A stretch of 64,000 bases of DNA. It comes from Alcanivorax sp. 24. GTDB taxonomy: Bacteria > Pseudomonadota > Gammaproteobacteria > Pseudomonadales > Alcanivoracaceae. A program made the translations under genes and the position numbers. Shown here piece by piece: positions 17,186 to 25,236 of the stretch (within the stretch, counting starts at the first letter, position 1; each line of letters opens with the position of its first letter). The stretch spans positions 248,001 through 312,000 of the forward strand of contig NZ_SNUA01000003.1 of NCBI RefSeq assembly GCF_004360225.1, read 5' to 3'. The notes below the pieces were generated by a model that did not search any database, had not been told where the DNA came from, and saw nothing but the letters and a program-made list of their open reading frames with translations.

Positions 17186-18157
17186 TCACGGTTTGTGATC
17201 GGACCGCCACCATTCGCTGCCAAACAGCGTCTCCAGGCGCACCACCACGCCATTGATACCCTCATAATCATACTCCCGAGGCCACAGCACGAAAGGCTCC
17301 ACCTCGATGAATAACCAGGGCCGCCACACATTGCGGCGATAGCGTGCGTAGATCCGGTAATTCTCCACCACCCCCGGTTTGCTGTATCCACCCACCGCCA
17401 ACCCCAGATCCAGCGCCGAGCGATGATCGAAGCGCTTGAACAGATTGACGCCCTGAAACAACCCCATCCCCAGCCCCTCCTCATTGAGTTCCTCGGTATA
17501 ACTCACCTCACTGGAGAAACGCAGGCTGGTGGTCGACGTCAGCGGACGATCCACTTCGACCAGAGAGCGGCTGCCCCAACCTTCCGGATCACGCCAATAG
17601 AAACGCTGGGTGTAGCGCAACCAGGCGGTTTCATTGAACAACGGGTACAGACGCCGGTAACGCAAGCGGGTGGAGGCAGTCAGATCGGAATGCACGCTCG
17701 CATCCAGATCCAGATCCATGGCGTCGGAGTGATCGATAACCCAGCGCAGTGCACCGCGAAAGCCGTCATCACGTTCACCCGAGGGGAGTTCCCGAGCCAC
17801 CGGCGCATCCCTGCCCCGTTCATCGTCCTGGTTACGAAACAAAAGAGAGAAACGGCGCTCGGCGCTGGGCAGCCAGACCCGTGCGTCCACGTCCACATCA
17901 TTGGCATCGTCGTTATCGTCGCGCCACACCTGCTCCGCGGTAACACGCACCCGGCTGGCGGCCGGCTCGTTGCTGCCGCGCACCGGATCGTCGAAAAAGC
18001 CATCCACCCAGCGGCTCGGCCAGCACAGCGTGCGCGACAGCCAACCGTGGGTGCGGTCCACCAGAGTATCGTTGGCGCCGGAGTAACAGCTATCCAACGA
18101 CTCCGCGCGAACCGCCCCACTCAATACCAGCACGCCCAGCCACAAAACTCGCCTCAT
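17186..18157 (-). CDS. Putative outer-membrane beta-barrel protein, unrecognised
   Basis: 323 residues. The signal peptide MRRVLWLGVLVLSGAVRA is followed by an acidic N-terminal region (residues 20-90, several Asp runs), then alternating polar/hydrophobic strands with many aromatic residues (RYRRLYPLFNETAWLRYTQR, RNVWRPWLFIEVEPFVLWPR), as in outer-membrane barrels. I do not recognise the family. The C-terminus ends WWRSDHKP rather than in the usual terminal Phe. It is convergent with the SH3-protein gene and separated by only 19 bp. Confidence 0.75.
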   Translation of the reverse strand: MRRVLWLGVLVLSGAVRAESLDSCYSGANDTLVDRTHGWLSRTLCWPSRWVDGFFDDPVRGSNEPAASRVRVTAEQVWRDDNDDANDVDVDARVWLPSAERRFSLLFRNQDDERGRDAPVARELPSGERDDGFRGALRWVIDHSDAMDLDLDASVHSDLTASTRLRYRRLYPLFNETAWLRYTQRFYWRDPEGWGSRSLVEVDRPLTSTTSLRFSSEVSYTEELNEEGLGMGLFQGVNLFKRFDHRSALDLGLAVGGYSKPGVVENYRIYARYRRNVWRPWLFIEVEPFVLWPREYDYEGINGVVVRLETLFGSEWWRSDHKP

Positions 18158-18210
18158 GGGGCCAGCATAGCGCCGCCGCGCGGCGCCGGGAATCAACCCG
18201 ATCCCCTGAA

Positions 18211-19392
18211 TCAGCCCAGTGCACCGGCCTCACGCAAGCGGGCCACATCCTCATCGGTGAAGCCCTGCTCCCGCAGGACGTCCTCGTTGTGTTGCCCCAG
18301 AGCAACGCCGGTGAAACGATACCCCACCGGCGTCGCGGAGAAACGAAACGGCGAAGCTACCTGCGGCTGCTCGCCACCGTGCCCGTCAGGCACCGATACC
18401 ACCATATTCCGGGCCTTCAACTGCGGATGCTCACGCGCTTCGGAAAAACTCAGCACCGGCTCCACGCAACAATCCACATCGGCGAATACCTGCAACCAGT
18501 GATCCAGAGGATGCGCACCGATCACTTCGGCGATGGCGCTCTTCACTTCATCCACCACCTCCGGTGAAAAACTCAATCCCTTGGCGGTGAGGTCCGGACG
18601 CTGGATCGCTTCGCAGAAACGGCTGAAAAATTGCGGCTCCAGACCGGCCACGGACAGATAGCGCCCATCGCCGGTGCGATAGCAATCGTAGAAGCTGCCA
18701 CCATTGAGTTTGGTCCTCTCCAGTTCCGGATCCTCGCCGGCGACCAGAGCGCCCGGCGCGGTCAGTGCATGCAGGCTGAACGCGGCGTCGGTCATGGAGA
18801 TGTCCAGATACTGCCCTTCGCCGGTTTGCTGACGATGGATCACCGCCGCCAGTATCGCCATTACCGCGTGACAGGAACCGCCCGCCACATCCGCCACCTG
18901 GCATGCCATTGGCGCCGGCCCGCTATCGCGCCGGCCGTTGTAGCCGGTCATCCCGGCGATGGACAGATAATTGAGGTCATGACCGGCCCGATCCCGATAA
19001 GGGCCGGTTTGGCCGTAGCCGGTGATCGAGCAATAAATCAGCCCCGGATTGATCGCCTTGAGCGCCTCGTAACCCAGCCCCAGCTTGTCCATCACTCCGG
19101 GACGGAACTGCTCCACCACGATGTCATAGTCACCCACCAGCCGGTGAACAATTTCAATGCCCGCGGGCCGCTTCAGATCCAGCGCCATGGCCCGTTTGGA
19201 ACGATTGAGGTAGGCGTGAGCGGCGGACATACCGTTCACCGAGGGCGGCAGCAGCCGCACGAAATCCGGACGCGTGGGAGACTCTATGCGCAACACATCG
19301 GCGCCCATGTCGGCCAGCATCAGGGTGCCGAACGGGCCCGGCAACAGCGTGGAAAAATCCAGAACTTTCAAAGAATTGAGGGGGCCGGTCAT
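18211..19392 (-). CDS. CaiB/BaiF family CoA transferase, probably alpha-methylacyl-CoA racemase type
   Basis: 393 residues, normal for the family. The N-terminal Rossmann part has VLDFSTLLPGPFGTLMLADM. GHDLNYLSIAG and MACQVADVAGG hold the His and Asp that serve as acid/base in alpha-methylacyl-CoA racemase, and NGGSFYDCYRTGDGRYLSVA follows. A formyl-CoA-type transferase would use an aspartate at a similar place, so racemase is favoured, not proven. Such racemases let beta-oxidation handle 2-methyl-branched acyl-CoA. Monocistronic. Confidence 0.85.
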   Translation of the reverse strand: MTGPLNSLKVLDFSTLLPGPFGTLMLADMGADVLRIESPTRPDFVRLLPPSVNGMSAAHAYLNRSKRAMALDLKRPAGIEIVHRLVGDYDIVVEQFRPGVMDKLGLGYEALKAINPGLIYCSITGYGQTGPYRDRAGHDLNYLSIAGMTGYNGRRDSGPAPMACQVADVAGGSCHAVMAILAAVIHRQQTGEGQYLDISMTDAAFSLHALTAPGALVAGEDPELERTKLNGGSFYDCYRTGDGRYLSVAGLEPQFFSRFCEAIQRPDLTAKGLSFSPEVVDEVKSAIAEVIGAHPLDHWLQVFADVDCCVEPVLSFSEAREHPQLKARNMVVSVPDGHGGEQPQVASPFRFSATPVGYRFTGVALGQHNEDVLREQGFTDEDVARLREAGALG

Positions 19393-19540
19393 ACGTTTGC
19401 TCCTTGTTTTCGGGCATGAGGGTACGGCCTTCGTCGCGCGGCGCCAATGGCCAGGATGATCGTCAAAGTGGCCGAAATGGACATGGGACTTTGACCAGCA
19501 AGTCCGTTAGCATCGCGGTTTTTCCCATTCGAACCTATTC

Positions 19541-20431
19541 ATGACCGTATACAACAAAATTCGCGGCATATTGGCGCTGATTGGCATCGTTCTGAGCACC
19601 ATGGTGATCATTTGCCCGTTCTATCTACTGACACTGATCAAACTGATTCTCCCCTGGCGGAGCGTCCGGATCAGGCTGTCCCGGGCCCTGGTGGTGGTGG
19701 CGGAAACCTGGATGACGATCAACAACCTCATCATCGGCATCAGCAGCGGTTTGCGCTGGGAGGTAGAGGGTCTTGAAGGCTTGCGCCGCGACGACTGGTA
19801 CCTGGTTACCGCCAATCACCAGTCCTGGGCGGACATCCTGGTGTTACAGAAAGTCACCAACCGGCGGGTGCCATCACTGAAGTTCTTTCTCAAACAGGAA
19901 CTGATCTGGGTACCGCTGCTGGGACTGGCCTGGTGGGGACTCGATTTCCCGTTCATGAAGCGCTACAGCAAGGAACAGATCGCCCGCAATCCGGAACTGC
20001 GCGGCAAGGACATGGACACCACCCGGCGCGCCTGCGAGAAGTACGCTCATTATCCGGTATCGGTAATGAACTTCTTCGAAGGCACTCGTTTCACCCGCGA
20101 CAAGCACGACCAGCAGCAATCGCCCTACCGTCACCTGCTCAAACCCAAGGCAGGCGGTGCCGCTTTCACCCTCAGCGCCATGGGGGGGCAGTTGCACACC
20201 CTGCTCGACATCACCATCGTCTACCCGCCCGGAACCGACCGCTCCCTGCTGGCGTTCCTCGGTGGCGCCATGGACAAGGTCCAGGTCATCGTTCGCCAGC
20301 GTCCGATTCCGGATTGGGCCAACCAGGGCGACTATGAGAACGACGAGGCGTTCCGGCAGCGCTTTCAGAACTGGATCAGCGATATTTGGGCGGAAAAAGA
20401 CGCGCTGATACAATCCCACCTTTCCGCCTGA
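19541..20431 (+). CDS. PlsC-family lysophospholipid acyltransferase (YihG-like)
   Basis: 296 residues. An N-terminal membrane helix pair (10-45) precedes the acyltransferase signature NHQSWAD (His93, Asp98) and the acceptor-binding FFEGTRFTR. The layout resembles the YihG/long AGPAT group more than essential PlsC. It transfers acyl chains to a lysophospholipid at the inner membrane. AMP-like features are absent. It stands alone, 125 bp before the DUF349 gene. Confidence 0.88.
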   Translation: MTVYNKIRGILALIGIVLSTMVIICPFYLLTLIKLILPWRSVRIRLSRALVVVAETWMTINNLIIGISSGLRWEVEGLEGLRRDDWYLVTANHQSWADILVLQKVTNRRVPSLKFFLKQELIWVPLLGLAWWGLDFPFMKRYSKEQIARNPELRGKDMDTTRRACEKYAHYPVSVMNFFEGTRFTRDKHDQQQSPYRHLLKPKAGGAAFTLSAMGGQLHTLLDITIVYPPGTDRSLLAFLGGAMDKVQVIVRQRPIPDWANQGDYENDEAFRQRFQNWISDIWAEKDALIQSHLSA

Positions 20432-20500
20432 CCCGGTCTTTGCCTATAGTATGCGTCAAAAGGCGGCCAGCGGATTTCATTGGCCGCGATAATCACGAAC

Positions 20501-20521
20501 GGCGCCCGTCAAACGGGCGCC
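20501..20521. other. GC-rich hairpin upstream of the DUF349 gene
   Basis: GGCGCCCGT and ACGGGCGCC form a perfect 9-bp stem with a CAA loop, 36 bp before the DUF349 start. The following bases are TTCG rather than a U run, so it may be a weak terminator for the acyltransferase gene or a leader hairpin. Confidence 0.45.
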
Positions 20522-20556
20522 TTCGATGCTGGTGACTTCTTTCCCACGGGACGCCC

Positions 20557-23109
20557 ATGTTCGGCAAACTATTCAAACCCCGGTGGCAACACCGAGACGC
20601 CGCTGTTCGCAAGGCGGCCGTAGATACGCTCGACCCTCAACAACAGGCCGACCTCCTGGCCAGTCTGGCGCGCGAGGACACCAATGAAGAGGTGCGGGCC
20701 AGCGCCACGCGGCGGCTGCTGGACCTGACCGCGCTCGATACCTTGACCCGCGACAGCCACAGCGACGTGGTGCGCGAAGCAGCTTCCGAACGGATGATGG
20801 CCTTGCTTGCCGGCGCGGTGTCGGACGGCCCGGATCTCGATACCCGGCTGCATCTGTTGCGCCATACCGGCAACGCCAGGGTGCTTTATCATGTCACCCA
20901 GAACGGGGTGGACAGCGAAAGCCGGCGGACCGCGCTGACCTCACTGAGCGACGCGGACAGCTTGTGCGATGTGGCCTTGCACGGCCACGATGAAGCCTTG
21001 CGCCTGGCCGCCGCCCAGCGCCTGGAAAGCGCGGAGCACCTCAAACGTCTGGCCAAGGAAGGACGTGACAAGCGCGTGGTGCGCCATGCCCGTGACTGGC
21101 TGCGTGACCACCAGCAAGCCGAACAGGACCGCCGCAAACGGGAGCAGGACGGCGCGGCGGTGGCGGAAGCCCTTCGACAACATGCGCAGCGGGCCGCCGA
21201 TGGCCTTTACCAGGCGCGCCTCCAGCAACTGGAACAGCGCTGGGCGGAATTGGCCAAGCACGCCAGCGAGGAGCACACCCGCACCGCCACGCAAGCGCTG
21301 GAACAAGCCCATCAGCGTCTGGCGCGACAAGCCGCCGAGGCGCGGGAGCAACAGGCCCGTGAGGCCGCCCTCGGCGAACGCCGTGCCGCCCTGGCCACGC
21401 TGCGGCAATTACTGGATGACGTGACCGAGGACACCTGGGACACACAGCTTGGCGCCCTGCGTTCCGCCATCGGCACCCAGGAACGTCGCTGGCTGGCCGC
21501 CGCCGAGGAGCTACCGGTGGAAGAAGGCGAACGTCAGCATTTCCAGCAGTTGCTGGAGCAATGGCGGAACCTGATCGCGCTGGCCGAGCAGAGCCAGAGC
21601 GAGGACCGCGAGCTGCTGGAAACCCTTTCCCAACGGTGGCCGCGCAAGATCCCGGCACCCAGGACCCTGCGACAGCGCCCCGTCCCTGACCCGGAACCGG
21701 CTCCGACACGTCCCGCCGCCGCCAAAGCCGGCAGCAGCGCCCATCAGGGTCTGGTGGTGGCGTTACGGCGGGAGCTTCAGAAAGGCAATTTAAAGCATGC
21801 CAATAGGTTATGGCTGAAAGCTGAGGCAGTACTTGAAGAAGAAAACGACGTCTGGCTAAGCAAACAACTGCAGCGCCTGGAAGAGCGTCGCAACGAACTG
21901 CGCGATTGGCATGCCTTCGCCGCTCAGCCGAAGAAGGACCAATTGTGCGAACAGATGGAGGCTTTGATCGGCGGCGATCTGGACCCCGAGGAACAAGCCA
22001 GCGCGATCCAGGCGTTGCACGATGAATGGCGTGAGCTGATGAGCTCCGACCAGGACCAGGATCAAGCTCAATGGGACCGCTTCAAAGCCGCCTCCGATCA
22101 GGCCTATGAACCCTGCCGGGCCCACTTCCGTGAGCTCGACGGACAACGGGCGGAAAACCTGCGCCGCCGGGAACAGTTGTGCCGCCAACTGGCGGACTTC
22201 GTCGCCGCCCAGGACTGGCAGCGGGCCAACTGGCAGGCGGTCTGGGAGATCCGCCGGCAGGCGCCGCAAGAGTGGAAGTCAATACAACCGGTCCGGTTCA
22301 CCGATGCCCGGGATGTACAGAAACGGTTCTCCACCCTGCTTTCCGCAATCGATCAGCAGCTGGAAGGCGCCTGGCGGGAGGCCGAGCAGCAGCGCCAGAA
22401 CATGATCGGCGAAGCCGAGGCTCTGCTCGCCCAGGAAGACCTGGACGGCGCCACCCGGGAAGCGCAGCAGTTGCAAAAACGCTGGCGCCAGGCCGGCTGG
22501 CTGCCGCCGGGCCGGCATCGTCCGCATCAGAAGCGTTTCCGCCGCATCATGGACGACCTGTTCGGCGCCCGGCAGGCGCGCATGGAACAGCGCCGCACCG
22601 AGCTTGAAGAGAAACAGAGCGAGGGCCTGGCCGTGCTGGAACAAGTGGCGGCGGCCCTCGAGGAACCACTCGCCAGCCAGGACGAAAGCGCCCTGCGCGA
22701 TCAGGCGGCGGCCCTCAATGAGCTGGACGAAGCGACTCTGGGCCGGCCCGGCCAGCGTCAGTTCCGGCGCCTGCGGGATCAGATTCAGGAGCGCCTGGCG
22801 GCCCTGCCACGCTGGCGCCGTTGGCAACGGGCGGTTCTGGGCGTCGAGGCCAGCCCCGACGGAGAGCCCAGCGAAGAAGACCAGACCCTGACGGTGGCGC
22901 TGGAAGCCCTGGCCGGCATTGACAGTCCCGAGCACGCCCGCGAACGGCGGCTGGGCTGGCAACTGGAGCAATTGCCCCGGGCCATGAAAGGCGCCAACAC
23001 CTCCCCCCTGGACGAGGCCCTGACACTGCTGGAAACCCGCCCCGACGGCCCGCTGGACACCGAGCTGGCGCGCCGCTTGCAAGCCGCCTTGCAAGCGATG
23101 CAGCCATAA
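20557..23109 (+). CDS. DUF349-domain protein, large coiled coil
   Basis: 850 residues, cytoplasmic, no signal peptide. The start (MFGKLFKPRWQHRDAAVRKA) and the first 180 residues show HEAT-like helical repeats. Then long Glu/Gln/Arg-rich coiled coils and several DUF349 repeats follow (for example EQLCRQLADFVAAQDWQRAN, WKSIQPVRFTDARDVQKRFS, RWRQAGWLPPGRHRPHQKRF). DUF349 proteins are widespread in proteobacteria; a role in envelope or stress is suggested elsewhere but no biochemical activity is visible here. One region (about 21780-21860) is more A/T-rich than the rest. Confidence 0.88.
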   Translation: MFGKLFKPRWQHRDAAVRKAAVDTLDPQQQADLLASLAREDTNEEVRASATRRLLDLTALDTLTRDSHSDVVREAASERMMALLAGAVSDGPDLDTRLHLLRHTGNARVLYHVTQNGVDSESRRTALTSLSDADSLCDVALHGHDEALRLAAAQRLESAEHLKRLAKEGRDKRVVRHARDWLRDHQQAEQDRRKREQDGAAVAEALRQHAQRAADGLYQARLQQLEQRWAELAKHASEEHTRTATQALEQAHQRLARQAAEAREQQAREAALGERRAALATLRQLLDDVTEDTWDTQLGALRSAIGTQERRWLAAAEELPVEEGERQHFQQLLEQWRNLIALAEQSQSEDRELLETLSQRWPRKIPAPRTLRQRPVPDPEPAPTRPAAAKAGSSAHQGLVVALRRELQKGNLKHANRLWLKAEAVLEEENDVWLSKQLQRLEERRNELRDWHAFAAQPKKDQLCEQMEALIGGDLDPEEQASAIQALHDEWRELMSSDQDQDQAQWDRFKAASDQAYEPCRAHFRELDGQRAENLRRREQLCRQLADFVAAQDWQRANWQAVWEIRRQAPQEWKSIQPVRFTDARDVQKRFSTLLSAIDQQLEGAWREAEQQRQNMIGEAEALLAQEDLDGATREAQQLQKRWRQAGWLPPGRHRPHQKRFRRIMDDLFGARQARMEQRRTELEEKQSEGLAVLEQVAAALEEPLASQDESALRDQAAALNELDEATLGRPGQRQFRRLRDQIQERLAALPRWRRWQRAVLGVEASPDGEPSEEDQTLTVALEALAGIDSPEHARERRLGWQLEQLPRAMKGANTSPLDEALTLLETRPDGPLDTELARRLQAALQAMQP

Positions 23110-23114
23110 AAAGC

Positions 23115-23337
23115 AGGGAACAGGGAATAGTGAATGGTTAACAGCAAAAAAATGCGATTCTGCAAAGGCTATTTGCAAATTCGCTATTCCCGATCTTAAT
23201 TGACTAGTTTGTGGTTTATTTGCCTTTGAGAGCGGAGGGGGCTCGCTAGGTTTTGAGCGCGGCCCCTATGGCCTGAGGACGAAATTGCCTAATTCGCGCC
23301 TCTCTTCACTGTTCACTATTAACTATTCACTGCCTTT
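23115..23337. repeat. A/T-richer intergenic region with short inverted repeats
   Basis: The gap between the DUF349 and DUF924 genes has GGGAACAGGGAATAGTGAAT near 23117-23136 and an inverted cousin near 23308-23335 (CACTGTTCACTATTAACTAT). GGCTATTTGCAAATTCGCTA lies between. I see no gene or RNA signature; the flanking repeats could form one large imperfect hairpin. Confidence 0.45.
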
Positions 23338-23952
23338 TTATTGTCCATATCGCTTAGCCCCCTCCAAGAACACGCTCTCTTCCGCCGTGTTTTCCCTGCC
23401 AAGTACCGCGTTGCGGTGGGGGAAGCGTCCGAAACGGGCGATGATGTCACGGTGTTCCTCGGCGAAGGTCAGGTTGTTTTCAATCTTGTTTTTCAGGTGT
23501 GCCGGAACGCGCTCCAGCAGAGCGCGGAAGCAGGCGATGCCCTGGTTTTGCAGGCCCAGGTCCTCGGCATGCATCAACGGCATGTAAAAGAATACCTGCC
23601 CGGCCCAGGGCAGACTGATTTCCATGCCGGTGGAGATGCCTTCCAGGGTCAGCGTGACCGCCTGATGATCGCCGGCGAAAGCCGCCGCCTCACCGCGATG
23701 AACATTGCGACTGAACTGGTCCAGTAGCAGAATCAGCGCCAGCCGGGAGCGGGGATGGCGTTCCCAGGCCACCAGTTCCCGGTCCAACGCCGCCCGCAAA
23801 CGAGTACTGAATTGCTCGCGAATGCGTGCATCCAGAGCGACATCGCCGGAGAACCATCGCCGTTCACACTCCCCTGGCGGCCAGCCGCTCTGATCCGGTT
23901 CATCAAACCAGAAGTCCAGGATATCGTTGTAAGGCACATCGAAGTTCATCAT
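23338..23952 (-). CDS. DUF924 family protein
   Basis: 204 residues. It matches the DUF924 fold: ILDFWFDEPDQSGWPPGECE, WFSGDVALDARIREQF, LALILLLDQFSRNVHRGEAA, FYMPLMHAEDLGLQNQGIAC, FPHRNAVLGRENTAEE. The family is all-helical, TPR-like, of unknown function. The start overlaps the tesA stop by four bases, so the two are coupled on the minus strand. Confidence 0.9.
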   Translation of the reverse strand: MMNFDVPYNDILDFWFDEPDQSGWPPGECERRWFSGDVALDARIREQFSTRLRAALDRELVAWERHPRSRLALILLLDQFSRNVHRGEAAAFAGDHQAVTLTLEGISTGMEISLPWAGQVFFYMPLMHAEDLGLQNQGIACFRALLERVPAHLKNKIENNLTFAEEHRDIIARFGRFPHRNAVLGRENTAEESVFLEGAKRYGQ

Positions 23953-24563
23953 TGTCGGCAGTCCTTCGGTAATATTTCCTGCAAGATTGGCCAGGCGTTA
24001 TTCAGCAGGGTTGGCTGGGCTTCGGCGGTGGGGTGAATGCCGTCGCTTTGAATCTGGCCCGCTTCCACCACGCCGTCGAGGAAAAACGGCACCCAGGGCA
24101 GCTCATTGTCTTCCGCCACCTGCTTGAACACCGCCTCGAAGCGTTCGGTATAGGCACGGCCATAGTTGGGTGGAATACGCATTCCTAGCAGCACCACCCG
24201 GGCCCCGGCCTGCTGCCCCAGGGACACCATTTTTTCCAGATTACCGGCCAGACGGCTCGGCGGCAGGCCACGAAGGCCGTCGTTACCGCCCAGCTCCAGC
24301 ACCAGGACGTCCGGCCGGTGCCTCTCCAACAAGGCCGGCAGGCGGCTGACACCACCGTCACTGGTCTCACCACTCACCGACGCGTTGATCACCGGCATCG
24401 CGGAACATTGACTTGCCAGTCGTTGTCCGAGAAGGTGCACCCAACCCTCCGTTTCCTGCAGACCGTAGCCGGCGCTGATGCTGTCGCCCAGCACCACAAT
24501 GCCCTGCGCGCGGCCCACTATAGGCGCGAGGAACAACAATATGACCAACAGGCACCTCGACAT
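23949..24563 (-). CDS. tesA: Periplasmic acyl-CoA thioesterase I / lysophospholipase (arylesterase)
   Basis: 204 residues. The signal peptide (about 1-19) is followed by the SGNH block I GDSISAGYG (Ser28), block III GGNDGLRG and the Asp174-His177 pair in DGIHPTAEAQ. It hydrolyses thioesters and lysophospholipids in the periplasm. It is divergent from the ybbA-ybbP type ABC genes, the same arrangement as in E. coli, with the two starts overlapping. Confidence 0.92.
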   Translation of the reverse strand: MSRCLLVILLFLAPIVGRAQGIVVLGDSISAGYGLQETEGWVHLLGQRLASQCSAMPVINASVSGETSDGGVSRLPALLERHRPDVLVLELGGNDGLRGLPPSRLAGNLEKMVSLGQQAGARVVLLGMRIPPNYGRAYTERFEAVFKQVAEDNELPWVPFFLDGVVEAGQIQSDGIHPTAEAQPTLLNNAWPILQEILPKDCRQ

Positions 24564-25236
24564 GGCTTCTTCCCCTGTACTCGTGGCTCAACGGTTAACC
24601 AAAACAGTAGCCGCCCCGGAAGGCGACCTGACCTTGCTGCACGGTATCGATCTGGAGATCGCCCCCGGTGACAGTTTGGCCATCACCGGCCCGTCCGGTT
24701 CCGGAAAATCCACCCTGCTCTCTTTGCTGGCCGGCCTGGATACGCCATCCGGTGGCACCGTGACGCTGGCCGGGCAACCTTTCAGCGACCAGGACGAGGA
24801 TACCCGGGCGGCCCTGCGCGGTCAGTATTGCAGCTTCGTGTTTCAGTCCTTTCATCTGGTCGCCGACCTCAGTGCGGTGGAAAACGTCATGCTGCCGCTG
24901 GAAATCGCCGCTGACGGCGAGGCCCGCGACAAAGCCCGCCACTGGTTGCAACGGGTCGGCCTGGAAGCACGCCAACATCATTTTCCCGCGCAACTGTCCG
25001 GCGGTGAACAACAGCGGGTGGCGCTGGCCCGGGCCTTCGCCATGGCGCCACGGGTATTGTTCGCCGACGAACCCACCGGCAGCCTGGACCGGGCCAACGG
25101 GGACCAGATCGCCGAATTGCTGTTCAGTCTGAATCGCGATCACGGCACCGCCCTGGTGCTGGTCACCCACGACCCGGAACTGGCGGCCCATTGCGCCAGC
25201 CACCGGCAACTGGTGGAGGGACGTCTCGGTGACTGA
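24541..25236 (+). CDS. ABC transporter ATP-binding protein, YbbA-like
   Basis: 231 residues from the ATG at 24541, which has GAGG nine bases upstream; a second ATG at 24562 (starting MASSPV) lacks a clear site. Walker A is GPSGSGKST, the signature LSGGEQQRVALARAFA and Walker B VLFADEPTGSLD. This belongs to the MacB/LolD-like group. It overlaps the permease start by eight bases. With YbbP it likely moves a hydrophobic or lipid-linked compound across the envelope; its partner role with tesA is inferred from conserved adjacency. Confidence 0.9.
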   Translation: MTNRHLDMASSPVLVAQRLTKTVAAPEGDLTLLHGIDLEIAPGDSLAITGPSGSGKSTLLSLLAGLDTPSGGTVTLAGQPFSDQDEDTRAALRGQYCSFVFQSFHLVADLSAVENVMLPLEIAADGEARDKARHWLQRVGLEARQHHFPAQLSGGEQQRVALARAFAMAPRVLFADEPTGSLDRANGDQIAELLFSLNRDHGTALVLVTHDPELAAHCASHRQLVEGRLGD

